Of a stretch of 51,913 nucleotides of DNA, positions 32,592 to 43,875 are shown one piece after another. Every line of letters begins with the position of its first letter. The first letter of the stretch is position 1. The DNA is from Paulinella micropora (taxonomy: Eukaryota > Cercozoa > Imbricatea > Euglyphida): the NCBI GenBank assembly GCA_009731375.1, contig BJOX01000303.1, positions 439,990 through 491,902 on the forward strand. Reading direction: 5' to 3'. The position numbers were made by a program, and so were the translations under genes. Below the pieces are notes generated by a model. It was not told where the DNA came from. It did no database searches and saw only the letters and a list, made by a program, of their open reading frames with translations.

Positions 32592-35529
32592 CGAGGTATG
32601 CGACCGGTTGGCCAAGGAAGCAGCACTCCTACCCATCCACCGCTTGATAGACGACTGGGCCCAAACACATCCTTGGGACCACACACAGACCCTACGCCAA
32701 CATACTTCCTCTCCAGGCTACCGCCTCAACATCCCGGGAGGATATACACGGATCCTGACGCGTATCCCCTCCAACTTAACTACATACCCGGAGAGGTCAC
32801 AAGCCATCCAAGAAGCACGCCGGGACTTCTCCATGGAGGAACTAAAAGCAGCGATACAGAGCAAGAAAGGGACCTCAGCAGGATTGGATCAAGTCCCACC
32901 GGCTGCACTGAAAATACTTTCTGGACCCGGCCAAGCATATATCCTACAATACTTTAACAAATGCTGGAGGGAAGGAGTCATACCCACAGAATGGAAAGCC
33001 ATCCAGCTTGTCCAATTATGGAAAGAGAAGGGGACGGGGGCTGATCCGAAGGACTGGAGACCTATCATGATCTCCAAAGCCATAATGAACCTATACGCTA
33101 AAATGGTGGATCTCCGCCTACGCACCCTCATGTCAGATGTAGGCAGCGTCAGCAAAACTGCCAAAGCCAACTGCCCCCGAATCTCGGGGGCGGACGAAGC
33201 TAACCTGACGCTACGTCTCATCATTCACGATGTTCACCACGCAGCGGCAGTCACAGGAAAGACGCACACCCTGATCCTAACGGCTGTGGATGTAGAAAAG
33301 GCTTTTGACTCGGTAGAACTACCTGTCATACACGATGCACTGACAGCAATTGCCGCATCACCACACGAATTCCCGGAACTCTTCGCATTCGTCCATCACC
33401 TTTACAAGGGAGCGACCATCCATACTCGAGGACCGGATGGGACCCAGGCCTCGGGAGAACCCATACATCGAGGCCGAGGCACCGCACAAGGCAGCCCGAT
33501 CAGCCCGACGTTATTCTCGATCACCAACGAATACCGAAAACGCCTCCGGAACGGACCATCTTCCACATCATACTCCCCCGGATACCAATTCTACGGGGCC
33601 GGCCGCCAATTTAATTCATGGCCAGCACTACGAGGCAGGACCCTCACAAACATGGAAGTCACAATCCAATCCCAACATACATTCGCGGATGACGAATGGC
33701 ATGCGCATGGAGGACCAGGAACCAAGGATCAGTACATTGAAGCCGCCCGGGAGGAGTTCCACAAATCCCAAGATCAACTCCATGGCACAGGATTTCTCAC
33801 AGAGAGCTTTACACTAGGAATCATGGTTCACCCATCAGGAGCCACAGAAGACTTTGACGTAGGTCTCACTGACCGGGATGGGGTGCCCATCCCCAGCCTA
33901 ACCAAATATACTAAATTCCGATCACTAGGACTCTTCACATCCGGCCTCAATGACCACAAACCCCAAGTGAACGAGATCATGGCCAATCTCCTCATGGCAA
34001 CCCAGGTGGCACTAGGCCTAAACATCACCAATCCCCGACGACGAGAAGCCCTACGGGACCTGGTGCCTGGCACAGCGGATTTTCCACTAGGATGGACGAC
34101 ACTCACGGAGGAGGAAGCCGACACAATGGATAAATACTATCGAGAATGTTTCCGGAACACCTTAAAGATGAAACAAACAGACATCCCCAACGCTTTCCTC
34201 TACGGACCACGAGGCAAATGCGGAGGCTTTGGCCTCCCACGATTCAAGGATAGGGCAAACCTGCGAATGGCCACGGTTTTCCTGTGGGGAATAACGTCGC
34301 ACGACCGGGCTACCCAGATCGCAGTACACTCCCATCTGCGTCTGCTGCAAGATGCCTTCCTGCCACAACACGACCGTACCGAAGGATGCAACCCCCGCAG
34401 ACCGCCCTCGGACCAACCCCCTACGACCACGGCCATCCATAACGCACATACCCCGGACGCCCAGCATAACAGGCCCCCCCGGGAAATGAAGACCCAAAAA
34501 ACAGACCAGGAGGCCCAAGTACATAACCTCATTCAACGCATCCAAGCCCTTAATATCCCCCCAGCTTACCTCCAGACCGCACGTCTCCCGGAGGCTATGG
34601 GATGGCACCCGGACGACCAGGACCCAAACGAATACCCACGACCAGGGAGAGCCTATTATCAACAATCGATTAGAACCCTGCAACCAGCACACATCCCGTG
34701 GAAAGACATCAAAGTGAACAATCCCCACCCGCCCCCCGTGCGGAACCAACCTTTCCTAGATTGGTATTTACATGAACACCTCCTAGAACAAAGAAGATAC
34801 CAAGGATACCTAGGACTAGAATGGATAGGAAGTTGCCGAGATCTGGGGATAGGAATACAACTACGTCATGACAACAGCGGAAACGCAACAGAGAACAACA
34901 ATGGAAGGCTCCACTCTCAATACGTTATTACAGTCCAGCACCGTTTTACGGGGAAAATAACCCTAGTAACAGACTGTCGACAAGCGATACTACGAGCCAA
35001 AACAGACATACGGACCAGGAACCTATGGTCGCTTCGACACAGGGTCAGCACCAACCTTGGGAAAGCAATGGTCGCTCCTAGGTTTGCACTGAAGTGGGGA
35101 CCGGCTGCTGAAATGAGAGGGGAGACACAGCACATCTCCAGCAAATACCTAGGCCCAGGGACAAGGCGAGAGGACTGGGAAATCAAAGTCATCTTGATGT
35201 GCCAACTCAATGCCTGGGATACCCCAGCTATGAAAAGTGTCCGCACAAAAAATAAAACAGACGGCACCTGCCCATACTGCGACCACGTGGGGTCCATCGA
35301 ACATTTCATGACCAGCACAGACCCCCCACACCCCCAGGAACTTATCAACGCCATCAATGCCAGACACTCCGCATCACGTGCGATCCTCAAGAAACATCTG
35401 AGCATCGACCCGAACATCCCGCCTGAAGACCAACCACATCATATGATCCTCATCGCAGAGGAAGGCAAAGCAACCACCCTTGACATATCGGACAACACGG
35501 ACCCATCCAGCCGCACGCCTGGCCGATGA
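32542..35529 (+). CDS. Non-LTR reverse transcriptase
   Basis: The 995-residue frame shows the RT motifs in order: SAGLDQVPPAALK, a WRPI block (PKDWRPIMISKAI), AVDVEKAFDS with the first catalytic Asp (33281-33310), GRGTAQGSPISPTLF, and FADDEWH with the catalytic Asp pair (33688-33693). The N-terminal 16 codons lie inside the flanking direct repeat, so the true start is uncertain. Near the C-terminus CPYCDHVGSIEHF (about 35,269) fits the zinc motif found between RT and nuclease in elements with a restriction-like endonuclease. No apurinic-type endonuclease precedes the RT. The enzyme copies element RNA at a nicked target. The frame is otherwise uninterrupted, which suggests a fairly recent copy. 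Confidence 0.85.
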   Translation: MATEHDEVIVYNIRTRDEVCDRLAKEAALLPIHRLIDDWAQTHPWDHTQTLRQHTSSPGYRLNIPGGYTRILTRIPSNLTTYPERSQAIQEARRDFSMEELKAAIQSKKGTSAGLDQVPPAALKILSGPGQAYILQYFNKCWREGVIPTEWKAIQLVQLWKEKGTGADPKDWRPIMISKAIMNLYAKMVDLRLRTLMSDVGSVSKTAKANCPRISGADEANLTLRLIIHDVHHAAAVTGKTHTLILTAVDVEKAFDSVELPVIHDALTAIAASPHEFPELFAFVHHLYKGATIHTRGPDGTQASGEPIHRGRGTAQGSPISPTLFSITNEYRKRLRNGPSSTSYSPGYQFYGAGRQFNSWPALRGRTLTNMEVTIQSQHTFADDEWHAHGGPGTKDQYIEAAREEFHKSQDQLHGTGFLTESFTLGIMVHPSGATEDFDVGLTDRDGVPIPSLTKYTKFRSLGLFTSGLNDHKPQVNEIMANLLMATQVALGLNITNPRRREALRDLVPGTADFPLGWTTLTEEEADTMDKYYRECFRNTLKMKQTDIPNAFLYGPRGKCGGFGLPRFKDRANLRMATVFLWGITSHDRATQIAVHSHLRLLQDAFLPQHDRTEGCNPRRPPSDQPPTTTAIHNAHTPDAQHNRPPREMKTQKTDQEAQVHNLIQRIQALNIPPAYLQTARLPEAMGWHPDDQDPNEYPRPGRAYYQQSIRTLQPAHIPWKDIKVNNPHPPPVRNQPFLDWYLHEHLLEQRRYQGYLGLEWIGSCRDLGIGIQLRHDNSGNATENNNGRLHSQYVITVQHRFTGKITLVTDCRQAILRAKTDIRTRNLWSLRHRVSTNLGKAMVAPRFALKWGPAAEMRGETQHISSKYLGPGTRREDWEIKVILMCQLNAWDTPAMKSVRTKNKTDGTCPYCDHVGSIEHFMTSTDPPHPQELINAINARHSASRAILKKHLSIDPNIPPEDQPHHMILIAEEGKATTLDISDNTDPSSRTPGR

Positions 35530-35860
35530 TCTACGTGAAGAAGGGGAATCATGGAAACCAGACCTACTCCTTACCCCATCACCGCCATCACCAAATATTT
35601 ACCTAGTAGAAGCAACATCTCGATCCGACGAATGGCTTATTCGATTAGATCAATCAATATATGCAATGACAACAAGCAGTAACACCGGACGATTATGGGA
35701 CGAACACGGGCTGAGAATCCAACCACCCTTCAACTTCCAAGACCCAACCTCCCCCCGCGGAGAGGACCCACCAGTCAGCTGGCCGTTTGAACCCTGGCAA
35801 TCAACAACACCACACGGATATAACCCCAGAGCCATTTACGAACATAGATACCACAAATAT
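35480..35860 (+). CDS. Restriction-like endonuclease domain of the LINE, +1 frame
   Basis: The frame overlaps the RT end by 50 bp and reads KPDLLLTPSPPS, then NIYLVEATS. This is a PD-(n)-E arrangement (PD at 35558, Glu at 35609) like the endonuclease of R2-type LINEs, which nicks the target site. It should be continuous with the RT, so one frame change near 35,480-35,527 is implied. The frame runs into the N gap at 35861. Confidence 0.55.
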
Positions 35861-36148
35861 NNNNNNNNNNNNNNNNNNNNNNNNNNNNNNNNNNNNNNNN
35901 NNNNNNNNNNNNNNNNNNNNNNNNNNNNNNNNNNNNNNNNNNNNNNNNNNNNNNNNNNNNNNNNNNNNNNNNNNNNNNNNNNNNNNNNNNNNNNNNNNNN
36001 NNNNNNNNNNNNNNNNNNNNNNNNNNNNNNNNNNNNNNNNNNNNNNNNNNNNNNNNNNNNNNNNNNNNNNNNNNNNNNNNNNNNNNNNNNNNNNNNNNNN
36101 NNNNNNNNNNNNNNNNNNNNNNNNNNNNNNNNNNNNNNNNNNNNNNNN

Positions 36149-36157
36149 AAATAAATA

Positions 36158-36239
<82 letters not shown>

Positions 36240-36240
36240 G
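36149..36240 (+). repeat. (AAT)n microsatellite
   Basis: About 90 bp of AAT repeats directly after an N gap. Similar arrays occur at 37348-37383. They may mark LINE tails or assembly breakpoints. Confidence 0.85.
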
Positions 36241-37182
36241 TGCTTCTCTGTCAATGGCTGATGCATTTCTGCACATGCGCCTCCNNNNNNNNNNNNNNNN
36301 NNNNNNNNNNNNNNNNNNNNNNNNNNNNNNNNNNNNNNNNNNNNNNNNNNNNNNNNNNNNNNNNNNNNNNNNNNNNNNNNNNNNNNNNNNNNNNNNNNNN
36401 NNNNNNNNNNNNNNNNNNNNNNNNNNNNNNNNNNNNNNNNNNNNNNNNNNNNNNNNNNNNNNNNNNNNNNNNNNNNNNNNNNNNNNNNNNNNNNNNNNNN
36501 NNNNNNNNNNNNNNNNNNNNNNNNNNNNNNNNNNNNNNNNNNNNNNNNNNNNNNNNNNNNNNNNNNNNNNNNNNNNNNNNNNNNNNNNNNNNNNNNNNNN
36601 NNNNNNNNNNNNNNNNNNNNNNNNNNNNNNNNNNNNNNNNNNNNNNNNNNNNNNNNNNNNNNNNNNNNNNNNNNNNNNNNNNNNNNNNNNNNNNNNNNNN
36701 NNNNNNNNNNNNNNNNNNNNNNNNNNNNNNNNNNNNNNNNNNNNNNNNNNNNNNNNNNNNNNNNNNNNNNNNNNNNNNNNNNNNNNNNNNNNNNNNNNNN
36801 NNNNNNNNNNNNNNNNNNNNNNNNNNNNNNNNNNNNNNNNNNNNNNNNNNNNNNNNNNNNNNNNNNNNNNNNNNNNNNNNNNNNNNNNNNNNNNNNNNNN
36901 NNNNNNNNNNNNNNNNNNNNNNNNNNNNNNNNNNNNNNNNNNNNNNNNNNNNNNNNNNNNNNNNNNNNNNNNNNNNNNNNNNNNNNNNNNNNNNNNNNNN
37001 NNNNNNNNNNNNNNNNNNNNNNNNNNNNNNNNNNNNNNNNNNNNNNNNNNNNNNNNNNNNNNNNNNNNNNNNNNNNNNNNNNNNNNNNNNNNNNNNNNNN
37101 NNNNNNNNNNNNNNNNNNNNNNNNNNNNNNNNNNNNNNNNNNNNNNNNNNNNNNNNNNNNNNNNNNNNNNNNNNNNNNNNNN

Positions 37183-37329
37183 CCTGCCAATTGCTGAGCC
37201 AAAAGGCCATGTGCATCCAGTCCTCCATTCCATAAGGAAAGTCTCCACACCAATCGGTGGAATAAAGGAAGTGACGGCATAGAACATTACTCTAGGAGCT
37301 TTATACCAATCAGCCCATTGGAAAGGACC
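37183..37329 (-). other. Exon-like fragment between gaps
   Basis: On the minus strand, after an acatag acceptor-like site near 37330, a frame stays open to the N gap at 37182. It reads hydrophobic and aromatic residues (QWADWYKAPRVMFYAVTSF and a later Gly/Pro-rich part) quite unlike the surrounding LINE. It may be part of a host membrane-protein gene. Family unknown. Confidence 0.3.
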
Positions 37330-37347
37330 GATGGCCTATGTACTCCC

Positions 37348-37385
<38 letters not shown>

Positions 37386-37770
37386 TATGTATATATCCAT
37401 ATATATATGAATAAATAAATAAATATATATATATATATATAATATAATAAATATATACTGTAACGAGAAGGAAAAGAAAGAACCTATAGTAAAGGGCACG
37501 CATATAATCCAAAAGGAAGTAAGGATAATCACCGGGTAGAATTAATAAGATACAGTCAAGGAAACAAGATCTAGACATAGTCTCCCTACCTTACTAAACC
37601 GATAAGAGCATCCAATAAACTAAACCGGTGGTAGGGGGACAGGACCAACAACATACGGACCAACACACTAGACACGCAAGACTCTGCGGAAAAACTGCTG
37701 CATACCATAAAGAATAAAAATGAGGGACAAAAAAAAAAAGAAAAAAATTCCAGGGACCGATAAACAGACT

Positions 37771-37809
<39 letters not shown>
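37330..37809. repeat. AT microsatellites and poly-A
   Basis: AAT and TA arrays (37348-37445), then ordinary AT-rich sequence, an A-rich stretch at 37729-37747 and a pure A run at 37773-37809 ending in an N gap. The poly-A could be the LINE tail of one copy. Confidence 0.6.
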
Positions 37810-38048
37810 NNNNNNNNNNTCAAACCTTTACATAAAACCCCCGACTGCTATGACAATATCATACAGAAGGTCGTCTACATGTGTGCGGCCAGTCGTGCTC
37901 TTCCAAGTGTCATTCCCTAGTGCGATGGGTCGGTCTTCGGATTTGCCCCCTCTCGCAGTGGGGTTATGCGCAGGTTTGGAGCCCACACGCGGTGACGAGT
38001 GAGGACTAACAACCCTTACCGGCAGTCGAATACTCCAACAACCCCCCC

Positions 38049-38601
38049 AGACTAACTAATGAGTAATCAGCCTGCCTCTATGGCTAGTATGGGTGGCTAA
38101 TATTAATATTATATTCAAACAGTAATTGCGTAAACTGTAATTTTATTAAACACTTGTGACACAATTTAAGTTCAATTCTATTTTATTATTACGAGGTACT
38201 AATAATTATTAATCAATATTAATTATACTATTAATATTAATATAATTTAAAATACTGTAATAGTTTGAACGCCAACAAAAAATGATGATTGTTAATATTA
38301 ATATTAATATTAATATTATACAAAATCAGAATTCTGGCAGCCAAAAAATGAAAATTAACACAAAACTTAAATTTTCACCAAAAATGAATTTTTCATTCAA
38401 AACCAAGATTTCAACCAAAACCAAAAAACTCATCATTTTTTTTTGTCTTGAATGTCGTCAGCAATATCAAAATGCTAATAAACTTGTGTCTTGTATTTTT
38501 TCAAAAGTTATGAAATTATAATATTTCAATATTGAACTTCAATGTCACTGTGACTCCCACGGTATACTACATCGTTATTTCGCTAGCAGTAGTAGTAGCA
38601 A

Positions 38602-38693
<92 letters not shown>

Positions 38694-39372
38694 CCATCAG
38701 TCTTTGTTCGGGATGCGGAACTTGCAGATCTGACAGACCCAGCCGCCCATGTACGCCTGCAGAAATGCACAAGGAGCAGGAATGTCCGTGTGATATTTCT
38801 ACACTGGAACACGACAGACTAGGACAGAACTAACCCGATCAAGATGAGCAACACAACACACATTTGCTGTCGCGGACGAAGAAAGAGGAATGCAAGAGCG
38901 ATAGAGAACGATTTAGAGAGAGAGAGAGAGGGAGATAGGGGGGGGGGTTACCATTTTCTGTCCGCAGCCTGGTTTGGGGCAGGTCACGTTCCAAGGCTCC
39001 CCAGGCAGCGGGTTGGGAAACACCGTCTGTGTGTTTACATGCATGCATGCATATGTATGTAGCACTGTATGTGACATTATATGCATGTAGAGAGGTATGT
39101 TTGTTTCATATGTGTGTAAATAAGTATGTATGTATCTTTGAATGGTGTTTGTATGTGCACTTGTATGTATTTAGTGTGTATGTGTTTTGTGTCTGTGTTG
39201 ACTTGTTCTTCCTGTTGCACCCCCGGTGGCGCTAGTCCGGCCGCATCGGCGGTCTCGGCCACCTGACCATGGCAAATCGTCCAACTTAAACTCAACATTC
39301 TCCACCAATCATCATCTATAACATGGCTACTGAACATGATGAAGTCATCGTTTATAATATCAGGACAAGAGA
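38049..39372 (+). repeat. 1.32-kb direct repeat, right copy
   Basis: This is the second copy of 31211-32591, with a shorter (TAG)n tract (38587-38695). It ends CAGGACAAGAGA and continues into unrelated sequence at GCTTTTCAACGG, whereas the left copy continues into the RT frame. Confidence 0.9.
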
Positions 39373-39479
39373 GCTTTTCAACGGCGTGCTCTGCATGTTC
39401 GTATTTTCAAAATTGATTGAGAAAAAAAAATCAAAGTTGGATCATGAAAATGTTACCACTTAAATACACAGCACATACG

Positions 39480-39812
39480 CCCTAGACACGCACTGAACAC
39501 CACAGACAGAAACAGACAAGTAGAAGCACACAGACACAAATGTAGGCACGGACACGGACACCAGACACACAGACAGAGACAGACAGAGACAGACACAGAC
39601 ATAGACACAAACACCGACACATAGACACAGGCATAGACACAGACATACACATAGGCATAGACACAGACACAGACACAGACACAGACACAGACACAGAACT
39701 CAGGCACAAACACATACACACACATTCCTTCCCTCATGCTGCGCGCACACATAAATATACATACATACATACACATACATACATACATACATACATACAT
39801 ACATACTTCTTG
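39480..39812 (+). repeat. (ACAGAC)n and ACAT simple repeats
   Basis: Degenerate ACAGACAC repeats pass into ACATACAT repeats near 39,755-39,805. Open frames on either strand here are repeat-derived. Confidence 0.85.
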
Positions 39813-40213
39813 TCGTTATTGTTGGTTTGGACAGCATCGCTCTTTCGACAAAGTGGATACATACATACAAACAAACGAACGAACAATAGATAGATAGATA
39901 AATGCATACCTGCGCAGAGGCATAGATGCAGACATGCATGCCCATGCATAGATACATACATACACACATACACATGCATAGACAGACTTTCTTGAGGATC
40001 CCATTCAGAAAGGGCAGCATGTCCGGAATGGAGCAGCCACAAGCTGCCGCTGGCGATCAATCTAAAACAGCAAACACAACGAGCTAAGAGATGCGGACGG
40101 GGCAACCGTGCAGCTAAGATGGAAGCAGAGATGTGACAATAGGCGGAAGCAAACAAGATCATGGCAGGAGGAGGCAAGAAGCAAGCCAAGTCCGATTTGG
40201 CAGTGAATGTGTG

Positions 40214-40215
<2 letters not shown>

Positions 40216-40249
<34 letters not shown>

Positions 40250-40336
40250 AGAAAAAAAAAAAAAAGAGAGAGAGAGAGAGAGTCTGTGAGTGTGTGAGAG
40301 AGAGAGAGAGAGAGATCGAGAGAGAGAGAGAGAGAG

Positions 40337-40373
<37 letters not shown>

Positions 40374-40383
40374 GAGAGAGATC

Positions 40384-40421
<38 letters not shown>

Positions 40422-40450
40422 TCGAGAGATCGAGAGAGAGAGAGAGAGAT
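40216..40450 (+). repeat. (GA)n microsatellite with GATC spacers
   Basis: GA repeats are interrupted by GAGATCGAGA at semi-regular intervals. The Arg/Glu and Leu/Ser frames across it are not genes. Confidence 0.9.
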
Positions 40451-41159
40451 TGACAAGTATGAGGACTGTCAAGGGAGCCGCTACAGGACGCAAGGAGTTT
40501 TTGGGAAGCAGCTGCGCCTCCTGCCACACGCAAGAGGATGCAAAAGGGAACAACTGAAACAAGTAAAGTGAGTTTAGTGAGCAAGTGAGAAAGTTAGCAA
40601 CCGAAGCAAGTAAAGACACTGAAGCTGGTAGGTAAGCAAGCAACGAAAACGAAGAAAGTAAGTAAGTAAGTTCGTAGAGTGATAAAGTAAAGCAAGTAAC
40701 AACAATCTTATGTTGTTGTCCCTTCAATTAGCCTCTAGAGAGTAAGTAAAGAAGTAAGGAAGCAAGCAACTTTCTGTTCATTTGTTCTCGTTTTGCCTCT
40801 AGCCTTGCATAATGAACTAGAGAGTAAGAAAGAAGTAAGGAAGCAACCAACTTTCTGTTGATTTGTTCTCGTTTGCCTTTAGCCTTGGATAATGAACATT
40901 TTTTGGTTCATCCTCATACTTGATATCAGTTAATTTATTTATTTTTGAGTTTTGATATTTTTCTTCTTACATTTGTGATGTAATCTATACTGCCTGTAAT
41001 ATGTTTTCGAAACAGAAATGAAGAAAGAAGATTTACATGGAACTTGATAGATATAGTAGTTGACAAGCAGAGAAGAATTATGAGTCTATTAAGTTAAAGG
41101 TTTGAGTTTGATAGATAGTCGAGATCATGATGTGAGTCCAAATCTCTCACTCGATCTTT

Positions 41160-41370
41160 GTCCGCGTCTTCCTTCTTCTTCCTTCTTCCTTCTTCCTTCT
41201 CCTTCTGCCTTCTTCCTTCTCCCTTCTTCCTTCTTCCTCCTTCTCCCTTCTTCCTTCTTCCTCCTTCCCTTTTCCTTCTTCTTTCTTTCCGTCTTCGTCT
41301 TCCTTCCTCTGTCTTTCTTCTTTCCCTTTCTCCGTCCTTCTTCCTTCTTCCTTCTTCTTTCTTTTGAGTC
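41160..41370 (+). repeat. Polypyrimidine CTTCCTT array
   Basis: A strand-asymmetric tract of CTTCTTCCTT-type repeats about 210 bp long; mirror-repeat parts could form triplex DNA. Confidence 0.85.
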
Positions 41371-42246
41371 CTCCATGTTTTACTTCTTTCCTCCTGCTGC
41401 TGCCTCTTCTTCTCCTTCAATCACAGCGGAAATTCTGCCTAAAAACTTAATAGAAACACCATTACTGAAATAGATCATAAGAGATCGATTGAAGTTCATG
41501 TACCTCGGAAAAGATCAGAACAGGAAATTAAAGGCAAAGCGATGTGAAAAAAAATGAAGGGACCGACCGCGGCAAGTCGATAGAAATGGTAATCATCCCA
41601 CCGAATACCAGAAATATTATTTTGCGGGTGTTGGCTACACCGGGCTGCGTCAATTATCTCATCCGTCCAAGCGGGTGTTAAAAAAACCGTTCAAACAATA
41701 GTACTAACAATTGCAATCACCTCATCTAGCTCATGCTTCACAAAGCAGATTTTTTGCTATCATTACTGCTATCACTACATCACCTCATACTAGTCAGAAC
41801 ACACACAACTGTCACACTAGTGACCATGCCAAGTAGTGACACACAGTGGACGGCAATTTAGTCAGGGGTAAAAATAATATGTGTAATGTATTACATTAAA
41901 ATTTTCTGTTTTAACAGGGATAAACGTGAAAAAAGTAATGAAAACAGTTTCAGCTATCGAAAAACAGTGTAGCATTGCACTAGTTGCAATTTTAACTCAA
42001 GCCTAGCAAGCAGGTGATTTTTACAACATATTAATATTTTCCTGAAATGATGTCATCCAACACACTTCAAGCAGCGGTGGAAACTAGAAGGAAAGTCTTG
42101 AACATGTCAGGAGGTATGAAAACGTTTATGCAAAATTAAAATAATTGAACAAAAGGATATATTTAATAAAAAAAGTAATTTCGAAAAATATAACATTTCA
42201 AAAACAGTACTAGTGCCAGAATCCAAATGCATTACTTAGTAGCAAG

Positions 42247-43370
42247 CTAAAGGGGAGGAGTGGGGGCGCTTTTGTTCATCATGACATACCAACATTCGTG
42301 GTACGCTTTGGAGCAGAAGTAACACTCCGCGAACCAGTCATCCTGCAGTTCGCAATCGCCTTCTAAATCTTCTCTGCAGCAGAAGAAATCGTATTGATTC
42401 TCCTCAGCTTCCCCATTTTCAAGCATAGCGCCTGTCTTCCATTGCACTTTGTGAACTGTGCTGTTGCATTTCTGGCAAATTGCATTGGCTATATCCCTTA
42501 CGTTAAACGTGACATCGCACAGGCAGCAGGTGGCGTGGACAGAAGATTTGTGCCCTCCAATATAACCTTTCTTGGCAAGGGTCTTGTCGACCTCCCCTGG
42601 GTCACTGTCTTTCGAGTCTTCTTCTTGTTCTTCCTCCTTCTTCTCAGGGACATCTTCTTGAGTGGCTTTCTTGTGCTTCTTGCACTTTCTGGGAGCAGGC
42701 TCCAGAAACTTGCGCACACGATCCTTGGCGTTTTGAACTTGAGCAGCATCAATGTCCAAGCCGGTGACGATCATGTTGGCATGGAGGGCGCCGATGATCT
42801 CCGAGCCAGAGCCCATGCAAGCAACCAACACCCTGCTCTGCGGAGGAAGAACATCCGAGAGGATTAGTTTGGACAACTCTGTGGGTTTTTCAAACACTTT
42901 ACAGTGGCACGTGTGTCCTGTTGCCAATTAACTCTCTGTTTTCTGGTTGGGACCGCAACAGTGTAAAGGTTGTGACGATCAAGCGGGTTCATGGAGAGAT
43001 TGAGAGCGTAAATGCATTCTGGGATGGATAGAACGCCACCATGATGCACTCCACTGCCTTGATCGAAGATTTCTTCGAATGGATTGCGATCGCATTCGCA
43101 CCAGTGAGGGGCGGGCGTGTTGCAGTCTTCTTCGTAGTAGGAGGCGGTTTGTCAGTCTTGGTCAGCTTGTTTGGGCGTCCGCTATCAGGTGGCGTAGCCG
43201 GTTGGGCCATCGGCATGGAGTCAGCCTTACGCTTCTGACGTGGCGGGCGCTTGGGATCCTTGTTCTGATGCTGCGCCTTGCGCTGTCTGTTCCTCTGGCG
43301 GGTGTCGACCTTGGCGGGTGGATCGCGAGGGGAAGCAGAAGGTGTTGTTTGTCGGTTAAAATCAAAAGAT
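42247..43370 (-). pseudogene. Methyltransferase-like protein with C-terminal zinc domain, frameshifted
   Basis: The best frame (42247-42921) starts with ELSKLILSDVLPP, then VACMGSGSEIIGAL and VTGLDIDAAQVQNAKDRV. These match the SAM-binding motif I region of beta-class N6-adenine or N4-cytosine DNA methyltransferases. A Lys/Glu-rich linker and a Cys-rich end (CCLCDV, CQKC, CC, CYFC) follow, resembling a PHD-like zinc domain. Upstream sequence in two other frames looks coding as well: GVHHGGVLSIPECIYALNLS near 43,030-42,970, and a basic Pro/Lys-rich tail (43370-43090). At least two frame changes separate them and I find no fitting introns. It may be a pseudogene or carry sequence errors. The DPPY-type catalytic motif is not visible. 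Confidence 0.5.
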
Positions 43371-43420
43371 ATTATTTAATGCAAGCCGGGGTCTATATCC
43401 ACTCAATCCAATCACTCTGA

Positions 43421-43554
43421 GAATAGCCTAATCTTCCTCCTCTGCAAAAGAGAGGAAACTAGTATGGTGGGAAAATATAGGAGACTGTCAGAGCCAAGCA
43501 ACAAAAAGGAAACAGAGAGCCATTCCCAATGTCCGCCCTAACGATAATATTATT
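43421..43554. other. Spacer before copia insertion
   Basis: No feature other than the TTATT target-site copy at 43550-43554. Confidence 0.4.
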
Positions 43555-43865
43555 CGTTATAATGTCTACTAATACCCGTTACTCCACCTAGACAATTTAC
43601 CGGTAATTTGGATAGTCTTAGTCATAGGCAGGTTCATAGGCAGGACAGTTATTAATACCTTTATTACTGACAAGGACACTTTCTAGAGTATTCGCGAATC
43701 ATAGTCTGGAATGCATAGAATCAAATGAGTATTACCATTCTGTAAAGGTCATAACATCATAAGGTTGTGTGACCCAAAAGTTATTAAAAGTCTTTTCTTC
43801 GGTTATTCTATACCCTTAGCGGGGTAGCTTCCCTAAACTCTGCGTTTGAGAGATAGATTACGTTG
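43555..43865 (+). repeat. 5' LTR of copia element
   Basis: 311 bp, near-identical to 50779-51090. Boundaries are set by the TTATT duplication and by the repeat ends; they are uncertain by 3-4 bp because the repeat starts CGTTRTAATG rather than a clean TG. Confidence 0.85.
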
Positions 43866-43875
43866 GTTATGAGCC
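43864..43875 (+). promoter_or_regulatory. Putative primer-binding site
   Basis: TGGTTATGAGCC at the LTR/internal border resembles the initiator-tRNA-Met primer site TGGTATCAGAGC of many copia elements. The match is partial. Confidence 0.4.

Larger units (their letters stand above)
32592..38048 (+). mobile_element. LINE-type retrotransposon with RT and restriction-like endonuclease
   Basis: The core is a reverse-transcriptase frame followed by an endonuclease-like segment. Then come two N gaps (35861-36148, 36285-37182), AAT microsatellites, a long poly-A with another gap (37720-37819), and a final GC-richer 3' stretch ending in CAACCCCCCC. Boundaries are taken from where the flanking direct repeats stop. 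Because much of the 3' half is unassembled, unrelated DNA may have been scaffolded inside. Confidence 0.6.
39813..42246. other. Host intergenic region
   Basis: No gene is supported over 2.4 kb. It holds a (GA)n block (40216-40450), an 82-bp tandem duplication (about 40,736-40,900), a CTTCCTT polypyrimidine block (41160-41370) and AT-rich sequence. Confidence 0.5.

Noticed and set aside
35787-37287. Long frames made mostly of unknown residues
   Set aside because: They exist only because N gaps have no stop codons.
40062-40727. Ser/Leu-rich and Arg/Glu-rich frames
   Set aside because: Translations of a GA/CT microsatellite.
41094-41473. Lys/Glu-rich and Phe/Leu/Ser-rich frames
   Set aside because: Translations of the CTTCCTT polypyrimidine array.
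42922-42960. Short intron to explain the frame change in the methyltransferase gene
   Set aside because: No GT-AG pair of plausible length and correct phase joins the frames.
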